A stretch of 64,000 bases of DNA, from contig JAVYIG010005400.1 of the NCBI GenBank assembly GCA_035222895.1, positions 1 through 64,000 on the forward strand. The letters run 5' to 3'. The notes beneath the pieces are model-generated. The model was not told the DNA's origin. It saw only the letters and a list, made by a program, of their open reading frames with translations, and did not search any database. Below, piece by piece: positions 54,536 through 64,000 of the stretch; positions within the stretch are counted from its first letter, which is position 1, and every line of letters begins with the position of its first letter. The translations under genes were made by a program, and so were the position numbers. This DNA is from Strongylocentrotus droebachiensis (lineage: Eukaryota; Echinodermata; Echinoidea; Camarodonta; Strongylocentrotidae).

Positions 54536-56161
54536 ATTTCAGTGGGGAATATATTTGTTGTCACTGCCAGGATTACCAAAGAGGTTAAACGAGCATCCCT
54601 GACATCGCAACCAGTTTGGCGCGCCGGAAGCATTTTAGGATTGGGTTGGTGATAGGTGATAGGGGTAGGGGGGGGGGGGAATATTCCAGGGGGCTCACCT
54701 TCCAGGGGCAGTGGCGTAATGCACAAAAACGATTTTGGGGGCAGAAGAAAAATCTGCATCGACTACATTACACGTAACATGCAGGCCCCTGGCGGAACGT
54801 TTTTCGAAGTGGAGTATCAACAATCTGGTAAAGCGAGCAAAGTGAGTTGAGCGCAAATTAACGTGGAGTGGGGTCCAGGGGCTTTGACCCAACAGTGGTC
54901 AAGGGGTGGAGTCCCCAGAAGCTCAGGAGTTTTAGGTATGTACTTACGGTCCGATGAGCATCCATGGGCCTGCGTTAGGGCCCTTAGTGGGGTCCAGAGG
55001 ACGTACGGGAGCCCCTGTAAGCTCAGGGGATTTAGGCATTTAATTACGCCAAGATGAGCATATTTGGATACCTCATTTGTGAAACTAGCAGGCCACTCGT
55101 TCTTTCTTCCTCTTCTCTTTAACAAACTTTTTTCAAAAAAGTGTGGGGGGCTCGAGCCCCTGAGCCACACCGTTCTGCAGGCCCTGACATGAAGGCTTCA
55201 AAATAAGCATATTTTTTGGTTGCCTGATTATAATTTTTCCAACAAACGCATAAAAAGGTATAATTTACAAAAAAAATGAGAAAAAATCCCTGAAAATCAT
55301 GTCATTTCAGCAACAATTGTAAATCACTGGTATCGAATTAGAAATAAACCACTTTGTAATTTTATTTGGGGAGCAACTGCCCCCCCCCATCAGTGTTCAG
55401 GGGCTCATGTCTTCTCACCCCTATAATAAAACAAATACACACACGCTTTCCCATCCTCTCACAATAAATGTTCAGGATACATAATTATGCGCGTATCGCT
55501 ATTATAAAATCCTCCATTGATGAATATATAGGGGCATGCGGAATGTTTAGGAAATTTTAATTCCAGTTCACTTTCCTTTTCTTTGAATGGAATATCATTT
55601 TGATTTGATTCAATTCAGGTTTTATTATTTTTTTAATGTTCTTTTTGGTTACTAAATAGTAATCAATTTTACTGCTTTACTGCTGATTTTTTTCGGGGGG
55701 AGTGAAAATTAGTTTTGACCCCCCCCCCCCCACACACACACACTTTTTTGTTGGGAGGGGGGCATGTCCCCTGCCCCCACTTCTGGCGCCTATGATCGCA
55801 ACAATGGCTGGTTTTCTGAAAAGGGGGCACCTACAAAGGGACACATCATGCAACAATAATAAAAACCATTTTTAGATATTTGTATATAGGCCTACCCTTT
55901 CGTAAAGATTGTGAATACACTACCACGAATGACATCAATGTTTGGTTATTTACGTGGAAAAACATATTGCTCAAGCAACGTATATACTTCGCAATTGGGT
56001 GTGATGGACTGAATATCGATTTTCGAGCAAGCGAGCAAAAAGTATAAGGTCCCATTTGAAAAATTACATGATGAATATATTAAGCACAATCTAATGAAGA
56101 AAGACTGAAAAGTTCTTTTAAGTAATTATGGGTAACATTATAATTAAAACATCTTTAAACG
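54536..56161. other. unassigned repeat-like sequence with G/C-runs
   Basis: CAGTGGCGTAATG at 54709 resembles a hAT end, but no matching end or duplication was confirmed. GGGGTCCAG(A/G)GG, TAAGCTCAGG and GATGAGCAT recur at 54860-55065. AAATAAACCACTTT and CAACTGCCCCCCC occur at 55343-55388 and again at 56396-56445. No gene. Confidence 0.4.
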
Positions 56162-56260
56162 CGCAAGTATTATAAGGGCTCAGATGCCTTGAATTATAGA
56201 GGTGCATCATGGAGAAAGAAAAGTAGGCACTTATCAGAAGGAAAAAGGTGTATGTAGGCC
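56162..56260 (-). repeat. LINE 3' end fragment, copy of 54150-54225
   Basis: CTTGAATTATAGAGGTGCAT and AAGTAGGCACTTATCAGAAG match the 3' region of the LINE at 53703-54220, in inverted orientation. Confidence 0.7.
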
Positions 56261-56894
56261 TACAAAGGATAAGGGGGCACTTTAGGGGAACCTGAAAAAG
56301 TGGGGGCACAGTGTCACCCCCCCCCCCCCCCCTCCAACCAAGAATGCCGCCTCTGACTGTGGGCAAAAGTGCGAAACTAACCCACAAAAACCAGAAATAA
56401 ACCACTTTTCAATTTTATTTCGCGGGTCAACTGCCCCCCCCCCCATCAGTACGCCATTGTTTCCAGTATCCTTCCATGAAAATATATAAATTCCTACCAT
56501 TAACAAAATTCTGAGACAGAAAAATGCAGCTGTTATAGATTTCTAAATACTGAGAAGTTATCCCAATATATCTGGCGATCGTACGCCTTCGGTTTGTCAA
56601 AAATATATTCTTGTTGCAAGGGAAATCAGCTTTATTCTTCATTCTTTGTCATGACTGTGTAATATAAAAGCACGAAAATCATGAAAAATTACAATTTCAT
56701 CTAAGATGAGGGATAGAAATCATGAGGGGAAAAAAGTGTGGCGAGCTGTCCGAAAAGGGCACCCACCCTGGACAATTAACTCGACTGTGGCGAGTTGTCC
56801 AGGGTATTGTGGCGAGTTGTCTTGGGGCGAGTTGTCTTTGTGGCGAGTTGTCTGGAATTCCTTTTTAAATTTCTAATTTCAAAAAAAGGTATCA
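56261..56894. repeat. intergenic with five GTGGCGAGTTGTC units
   Basis: The motif GTGGCGAG(T/C)TGTC lies at 56738, 56787, 56809, 56824 (GG variant) and 56840. A C-run is at 56319-56332. Function unknown; no gene. Confidence 0.6.
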
Positions 56895-57446
56895 AAATGC
56901 TTGGAAAAATGTAATAAATATGATAGAGAAAATTTGGCAATTCTATGTTGCAAAATGTCAGTACGCGCGGTTACGCGCGAAAACGCGCACATATTAGTGC
57001 TCTCGCGCAAATTTTAAGAATGCTTACAATGGCCTAAAACGTGTGCAAACAAAATTTGGAACGAATTTGAGCATTTTAATATTTTGATGCGCGCGTACGT
57101 GCGCGTCGAGGTGCGCGCACGGATTTTGTTGACATTTTGAGTTGACCTTTGACCTGAAGTTGATGTATACTAAAGATATGATAATGACCTGATTTTTGAA
57201 ATGGCGCCTGGACGACGTCACGATGACCCCATGAACTTGAAAAAGGGTTTCAGGAACTTGATATTATAGGGCCTGATGACTAACAGAAATTTGAAGGAAA
57301 TTGACCAAGTCGATTTTGAGTAAACGTATACACAAAAAAAGTGTACGGAAGGAATAAAAATAAATATATAATAATAAATAAATAAATAATAAAGAAAGAA
57401 AATTCTAACGAAATCAATAGGTGATCTGTCGTTGACAGACCACCTA
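56895..57446 (-). repeat. hairpin-headed dispersed repeat, copy 6, 5' portion
   Basis: Reading leftward: the hairpin GGTGGTCTGTC-aac-GACAGATCACC (57444-57420), TTGATTTCG, then blocks matching copy 4 (33182 onward), including GCGCCATTT and TTTGCAACATAGAAT. It stops near 56895, so only the first about 550 bp is present. Confidence 0.7.
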
Positions 57447-57600
57447 ATAAATAAAATAAATAAAAAATTAAATAAATAAAAAAATTAAATAAATATATAA
57501 ATGAATAAATAAATAAATAAATAAATAGATCTAGATAAATAAATAAATAAAATCATTAATTAATACAAAAATAAAATAAAAAATAAAAACCATGCCCTTA
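57447..57600. repeat. (AAAT)n microsatellite
   Basis: AAATA/AATA-type repeats with little else. Confidence 0.8.
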
Positions 57601-57959
57601 CCTCCATAGCACCACATGATTTGACTGGATAAAGATATATCCCTGAGAGTCTTGGAGCATCAGTGATGGAATGTTCATCGGTGGTCCTTTGTCCTTGAGA
57701 AGCGGTCCTTGAACTTCTTGTTTCAGCACAGGAAACATCAGTCTGATCACATGAAGTGTTCTGTGGCCCTGATGATACTGTTGTTGATGATGATGATGAT
57801 TGTGACGGTGGTGGTGGTGGTGATGATGATGATGATGAATTTAAAGTATTATCCGAACTTTTCTATTGGAAAAGTGCAGGAGACCGCAATCATAAGCAAA
57901 GCTTGACAAGGATGGAGGCCTCAAAAAAACAAAAAACAAAAAAAATCTTAAGGTAAACC
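57601..57959. other. intergenic with GAT/GGT microsatellite
   Basis: Trinucleotide runs at 57786-57838. No gene. Confidence 0.5.
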
Positions 57960-58886
57960 TTAAAATGAAAAAGTGTTCAAACGATCTTTGTGTATGAGTT
58001 TGTGAGTGTGTTGTGCAAGTGTATATATATATATATATATATTGTGTGTGCGTGCGTGTGTGTGTGTGCATGTGCACGCGAGCGTGCTTGTTTGTATGTG
58101 TTTGTAATGAATGGTGGAAGTGCACGTATAGCTCTGTGTGGTATAGTGGAGTGGAAAACAAATATAGCCTTTACAATAAAGGAAACTAAGAATACGAAAT
58201 AGAAAACAAAATTTGCAAAACTGAGTTGCAATGTGACCAAAATTTGACAATTGCCTACTGCAGGTCGAAATCAGTTATGTAGATACTTCGATATAAGAGT
58301 TTTTTGAGAGATGCTTTAAAAGAATAGAGAGATGAACAATTATGCCTTATTGAATTTGGTAAGGAGTTCCAAACATCTGGTCCATGATGTCTTACTGATT
58401 TTTGTGCTAAAAGAATTTTAGGATTTTCTAAGTGATAATTATTTTGTTGAACAACGGGTGGGGTATGTGTGAATGTTTGAGTTTAAACTGTAAATATTGT
58501 GAAATAGGGATGGTAGTTGATTATGAGAATATTTATACATAAAAATGCATGTCTGAAAAATGTGAATATCTTCTATTTTTAATGTTTTTAAACGCTGAAA
58601 TAAAGGTTCCGTGTGTGATATATAATGTGAGTTAGTGATCATGCGAATCGCTCTCTTTTGAAGCAAAAATAAGGAATTAATTCTTGTTAAACTAAAATTA
58701 CGCCAAAAAATATTACAATATAACACATGTGATAAAATTAGAGAATTGTATAATACAATCATAGATCTTTCAGAAAGAATTTTTTAAAACTTATACAGTA
58801 TTCCAATATTCCTTGATATTGATGTATGTATATTACGTATATGCTCATTAAAATTTAGATGAGAGTCAATAGTGACTCCTAAAAAT

Positions 58887-59861
58887 TTAACAGATGAGAG
58901 GCAAGCCGTCAATCTCAATATTACAATTTCTTATATCATGTACGTTGGTCTGTTTAAAATGAATGAAATTTGTTTTACTAAGATTTAATGACAATTTATT
59001 AGATTTAAACCACCTAGAAATTTTCATTAATTCACAGTTTAACCGCGTTATGAGCGTATCAAAGTTTTTATGGGAATAAGAAATACTCGTATCATCAGCA
59101 AAGATGATTAAATTTAAAAGTGAAGAGGTTTTAATAATATCATTTATATAAATAATAAAAAGCAATGGACCCAATATAGATCCTTGCGGTACTCCACATT
59201 TAATTGTTAATTTTGTTGATTCATGATTTTGGAAAGATACATATTGTTGTCTGTCTTGTAAATAATTAGTAAACCATGAAAGAGGTTGACCTCTTACGCC
59301 ATAGTATTGTAATTTATGAATTAATATTTTATGATCAATCGTATCAAAAGCTTTTGACAAGTCCATAGATACTCCAACAATATGTTCACTGTTCGCAAAA
59401 GCCTCAATTATTTTATCATACATATGCAAAATTGCGTAATCGGTAGAATGACCAATTCTAAATCCGAACTGGTTAGGAATCAATGAATTATTTTTTTGTA
59501 AGAAAGTGTTAAGTCTTTTATATATTATTTTTTCGAGAATTTTCGAGATACTTGGTAATAATGAAATTGGCCTATAATTACTTATTACTGAAGAATCGTC
59601 CTTTTTAAAAATAGGAATCACTTTAGCGATTTTAAGCAAATGTGGGCATACACCCGTTGAACTTGATAAATTAAATATATATGTCAGGGGGGTTACGATA
59701 TTAAAGATTATTTGTTTCAATAAGTGAACACTTATACTATCATGGCCAATAGATTTTGTAGAATTAAGGTGTTGAGCTACATTAATAATTTCATAATCAT
59801 TGGTTGGAGTAAGAAATAATGAATTTTCACGTGGGAAATCCAAGGACTTATTGTAGTCCAT
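58887..59861 (-). pseudogene. reverse-transcriptase domain of the LINE
   Basis: A 324-residue open block covering RT motifs 1-5, with FADD as the catalytic box (usually YADD or FADD in this group) and the GVPQGS motif. The polymerase would copy the element RNA by target-primed reverse transcription. The frame breaks just after DGLPLI, so the thumb is out of frame. It is the least decayed part of the element. Confidence 0.85.
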
Positions 59862-60450
59862 GTCACCTGAATCAATATTAGCTGCTAAATTAGGGCCTAC
59901 ATCTATATAATACTCATTAAAAGCTTTTGAAATTTTAATTGGATCTGTTATTTGTTGTTCATTAATTAAGAAACATTTATTACTTTCTGCATTTTTCTTG
60001 CCTAAGAGTTCCTTTACAGTTTTCCATAATAAATTATTGTTACTTGTATTACTTTATATGTTAGAACAATATAACTTCTTGGACAATCGTATAAGAGATG
60101 TAAGATGATTTCTATACGTTTTATACTTCTTAAGCTTGTCGTTACATTGACTTGTAAGGGCTTCCTTATACAACTTATTACGGGCGACTATGGAACGCAA
60201 AACACCCTTAGTAATCCATGGTTGTTTGGCCTTTTTACCTTTTTTTATTTTGACAAGGGGTATATTCTTATGATAACAATGTAATACAATTTCTAGAAAA
60301 TTTTCATATGCTACATTTACGTCAGATGCACTTAATACCTCGATCCATTCTTCTTTGGCTAAATCAAAGTTTAATAATTCAATATTATGTTTTGTTTGTT
60401 TTCTATGCATTGCACAATTATTTTTAGTCATTTTTTTAACAAGGTGAACT

Positions 60451-61254
60451 TTAGAAATAATAAATATCGGTATGGTCCGAAATATCGTAATATAACAGAC
60501 CATTTGTAAAATTGTTATGAGCTACATTCGAAAATATATTGTCAATGAGAGTTTGAGAAATACATGAAATTCTTGTTGGTTTATCAATATGTGAGTTAAA
60601 TGCGTAAGATTGCAGTGTACTACTAAATTTCACAGTGTGGTTATCATCAGAATTTAAAAGATTAATGTTAAAATCGCCCATTATATAAACTTCTTTAATT
60701 TCTTGGGAAACAGTATCAAGACATCTATCAAAATTGTCCAAGAAAATTTCTACATTATGATTAGGGGGTCTATACATTATGCCAACTATTATGTTTTTGG
60801 TTTTATCATTTAATATTTCAATATATAAATCTTCAGCACCTTCAGTGTGTAAGTCAGACCTAACTTTAGTTTTAAAATTATTATGTATTTATAACGCTAC
60901 TCCGCCCCCTCTACCATGGTCACGATCAGAACGAAACATGTGATAGTTTGGTATATTAAATAGAGGTGGGGAATTTTTATGGAGCCAAGTTTCAGATAAG
61001 CCTATTATGGAAAACTGGAAATTATTTAATTGTAAAAAAAGTTCTTGTACGGACTCAAAATTCTTATTCATACTTCTACTATTAACGTGAAATAGGCCGT
61101 CAGGATTGGCTTGAAGATTCATGGAGTTTGAGTCATCGTACATTTGATCGTTATTATTGGATGAATTAAAACTAGAATTAAATTCTTCTACTGTATAATA
61201 CTTACTTTCAACATTTCTCAAACCTTGGTCAAAATTTGCGTTAGGAAAAATCAT
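60451..61254 (-). pseudogene. APE-type endonuclease domain of the LINE
   Basis: FHVNSRSMNKNFESV and GLSETWL near the start, YRPP, GDFNINLL and SDH in the second half. These are the landmarks of the apurinic-like endonuclease that nicks the target. A TAA stop interrupts after GRGGGVAL, and the frame shifts near 60480. Confidence 0.75.
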
Positions 61255-61500
61255 TCAGAATTCTGGAATATCTCAAATATACATGAATTAAAGCCACAGA
61301 GAGCACGCTGTGTGAGTTTGTGTCCATGTGTGAAAGTGTGAGTCTGTGCATGTAATTTTGTGAACATGCCATGTACGTTCCTGTGTACATGGTTGTGCTA
61401 GTGCTGAAAAAAAATTGTAAAAAAACATAAGTTAAGGTAAAAATGGCAACATAATCATAATCACTTGCAGGTCTCAAAAGCAAAATGTTTGTAGCCCATA

Positions 61501-61852
61501 TGGGACATTAATACAGCTATTCAAATTAATTATGCGAGTATATCGAGTTATCTCTTTTGGTATTCTCATAACTTTAATAACATGAATTGTGAACACAGAG
61601 AATCTAATTTAAAAGAAGAAAAAAGGTATAGAGATTAAACTCAATCTAATGCGCACTTTAAACATGCAATATCATTAATGTTTTTAAATAACCTCATGTA
61701 ACGTAATATGTAAAACTCTCTTTTAAAAAGAAAAAAAAAAGAAAAAAATATCCTAAACCAACGGAAAGGTCTAAGTTTGCACTCGTGATTAGACTAAACA
61801 AATTAAAACAAATTATGGGAGACATTGACAACAGTCAGAGTACGAGCAGCTG
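61501..61852. other. intergenic, AT-rich
   Basis: Nothing recognised. Confidence 0.4.
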
Positions 61853-61860
61853 TATGTACG

Positions 61861-62056
61861 CAGGCGCGGATCCAGGATTTCTTAGGGGAGGGGGCCCAAA
61901 TTTTTTTTTTTTTTTGCTCCCGAAAATGTGAAAATCGCGCCGGCCGAAAAGTCGCTCAGTGGGGGGGGGGGGGGGGGGGGGTAAGCGGAAATTTTTTTCT
62001 TTTTTGGAGTCCAAAAAAAAATTGCGTTGATTCAGCCAGCCGAAAAGTCGCTCAGT

Positions 62057-62103
<47 letters not shown>

Positions 62104-63193
62104 AGTGAGCACATTTTTTTTTTTTTTGGTCCTCGAAAAATTTAAAATTTGCACCCCCCCCCCCCCTTGAGCGCCATATCAATTCCTTCGCGCTCCTTTT
62201 GGGAGATCAACCGACCCGCGCGCATTTTATATTACATGACATATGGTAAAATTCTCGACATCATTTTACACTTTTCTTTACCATTAAAAATCGAAATTGA
62301 GAATAATATCCTCAATCGAGATATGAGAAGAAGGAAACATTTCCTTTACATTCCATGTAAAACCATGCCCTTACTTGAAAAAAAACCTCCGTCACTTTGA
62401 CGTTGAACTTTACAATCCATTTAAAAAAAATTACTCTCTCATACACAATGTCAATGGATCGGTCGCACTGTGCTCGATTGCCTTTCAATAAACCAATCTT
62501 TAACTTTGCAGCAACGCGTTTTGCGTCAAATTTGTAAATCCTCAATCACAGACAATGACATATGATACGTAAGCTTTTCATACATATAAATTTCATTTTG
62601 ATTGATTCATTTTTAGCTCCGTCAATTTTCATGTCAAATCATGCTTCATGTCCCATTTTAGAAGCCCGACCCAGGGTTTTGTGCCAGCTAGCCCTGTATG
62701 CATGTACGTAATGCTATGCATACACGTCAATATAACTGAACATGCATTTAGTACATGTACGTACACACGCAGCGCAGCGCGTACGAGCGCACTGTACTAC
62801 ATTTCATTGGGTCAGTACCATTATGAAAATAGGGGAACAATGAGTGGGATGGGTTTAGTGCCGTCACAATAAACTTGCGCATTACACGCGTACGTATAAT
62901 TAGAGCAATTTATGCACCCCCAAGAAATAATGAATACAGCCCGACCTCTCTACACACAGAACTGCACAGATATGGTCCGGTCAAGGCGGTACGCGTAGCG
63001 TATATTTTAACTGCCAAATTTACAGAAATTGTGAGGAGCGCTTTTGCTATGAAAGGAATTGATATGAGGGGGGGGGGGGGGGGCCCAACCCCCCAAAAAG
63101 GTAAAAATCGCGTGATTTTACATGATTTTTTTCTCAAGGGAGGGGGGGGGGGGGGCCGGGCCCCCCGGCCCCCCCCCCCTGGATCCGCCACTG
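61861..63193. mobile_element. hAT-type G-run element with 8-bp target duplication, host to a nested element
   Basis: Ends CAGGCGCGGATCCAGG and, from the right, CAGTGGCGGATCCAGG. TATGTACG is duplicated at 61853-61860 and 63194-63201. Two CCGAAAAGTCGCTCAGTGGG units are each followed by a G-run; the second run spans about 45 bases. Without the nested 62175-63066 unit it would be about 440 bp. Open frames across it are translated homopolymers, not proteins. Confidence 0.85.
62175..63066. mobile_element. 892-bp TIR element, copy 2 of a near-identical pair
   Basis: Same ends and body as 39681-40568. Differences are a few substitutions and short indels near 62725-62765 and 62970. Nested in the hAT-type element, so it arrived later. 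Confidence 0.8.
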
Positions 63194-63201
63194 TATGTAC
63201 G

Positions 63202-64000
63202 AGCCAGAACCTTGTTGGCATATAATTAAAGAACACACGAAACCGAATCCAATGCACGAAGCCCAGACGAGCGCCCCGCCACAAAACCATCCAACCCAGC
63301 CGCCACGAATAACTGCATCCCGACAGCCAGAAAGCAAACCGCACACACTTCGTGCCGCCAGGCAGGAAAGGCATTAATGCTTGTCTCACCTAGCAACAAA
63401 GAACGTACGCCATTCACCCAACCACCGAAACACAATCACCCATAGCAGGCGAAAGAACAAACCCGTAACGAGGCAGCCAACCAAGATTCGCGTACCAAAC
63501 CCGAACTAAATCACGAAAAAGGACCATTCAATCAACGACACAAGTCATGTGAAATAGTCCGCACCGTCCAAGAACATTGTGTACGTTATATTTATGCATG
63601 ACACTCATGAATACCTTAAATTTAGTTATAAATGTATTTATACAAATAAAGGTATTTATACAAATAAAGGCGCATGCGTAAAAAAATTGTTTGTAAGTAC
63701 TAATAATTACAAAAATGTATCCTTGAAACGCAGGCCTAACACATTGGGCAGGTTTTATTTGCCTTTATAAATTATCATTGATGTGATTGAAAATATTAAA
63801 AAATATCACAACATTATGAAACATGTACTCCTAATTGTCTCACGCATATCATCAGCATCAGCATCTTGGGTGTTCAATGTGACAAATGGCTTACACTATA
63901 ATAACAATATGCATCATTTGTTTGAGCAATATGCTTTGTAAATCATATTTAACTTGTATACATGTTTATATTTCAACATTTTGAAATTTGTGGCTCGCGA
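63202..64000. other. intergenic, window end
   Basis: A C/A-rich stretch at 63240-63500 with no recognisable protein. TTTATACAAATAAAGG is repeated at 63635-63670. No gene. Confidence 0.45.

Larger units (their letters stand above)
57960..61500 (-). mobile_element. nearly full-length LINE, disabled
   Basis: Reading leftward from 61254: an APE-type endonuclease (SIIGLSETWL; YRPP; MGDFNINLL; ISDH), a linker (60503-60054), and the reverse transcriptase at 59861-58890 (SYRPISLL-like NYRPISLLPS, FRIGHSTDYAIL, DLSKAFDTIDHKIL, GVPQGSILGPLLF, FADDTSI). The C-terminal part ends HHGPDVWNSLP and stops near 58271. In-frame stops lie near 60890 and 60054; frame changes near 60480, 58890 and 58440. The layout fits the CR1/Jockey group. 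The 3' UTR (57960-58270) carries (TA)n and (GT)n runs at 58020-58075. The 5' part 61255-61500 is non-coding. Confidence 0.85.

Noticed and set aside
54709..56456. hAT-like pair CAGTGGCGTA ... TACGCCATTG
   Set aside because: The flanking 8-mers (TCCAGGGG and TTTCCAGT) do not match and inner sequences are not symmetrical.
57841..58250. His/Thr-rich minus-strand frames
   Set aside because: They translate (CA)n and (TA)n repeats in the LINE 3' untranslated region.
61825..62182. Open frames on both strands rich in Gly or Pro
   Set aside because: They translate poly-G/poly-C tracts inside a transposon with defined ends.

Overview
The window looks like accessory or intergenic DNA from a marine invertebrate. 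My best guess is an echinoderm such as a sea urchin, but no single marker gene proves it. The inference rests on large C2H2 zinc-finger genes, intron-style splice signals, several LINE families (one with AATTG-type tails), AGATCT-rich simple repeats, and dozens of short transposons with long poly-G/poly-C tracts. There is no bacterial-style gene organisation.

Only two host genes are well supported. The first is an intact 969-residue C2H2 zinc-finger protein (2666-5575, +). The second is a tandem paralogue about 14 kb downstream (19717-22456, +), collinear with it finger by finger. Its reading frame is broken by single-base gains, yet every zinc ligand I can see is retained. Both have a 3' splice acceptor just upstream of the coding exon, so both probably have a 5' exon outside what I can recognise. 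A weaker third candidate is a 113-residue GIY-YIG nuclease-like reading frame (51417-51758).

The rest is nested mobile DNA. At 8.5-16.2 kb lies an interrupted LINE bounded by inverted copies of one flanking sequence and split by a 3.5 kb insertion. At 23.6-29.0 kb is a 5.35 kb terminal-inverted-repeat (TIR) element carrying eight GGAGAGGACA-type motifs and two nested elements. At 30.5-41 kb is a dense field of small TIR elements, many with readable target-site duplications (TSDs), including a palindrome inserted in a palindrome. At 45-54 kb are more LINE ends, a 400 bp tandem duplication and a LINE 3' end split by two later insertions. At 58.2-61.5 kb is a nearly full-length but disabled LINE, followed at 61.9-63.2 kb by a hAT-type element with another element inside it.

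The least explained structure is a dispersed family that begins with a short hairpin whose stem sequence changes between copies while pairing is kept. Copies lie at about 9.6, 13.3, 14.3, 33.2, 38.0 (reverse) and 57.4 kb (reverse). In two copies the far end repeats the hairpin stem.
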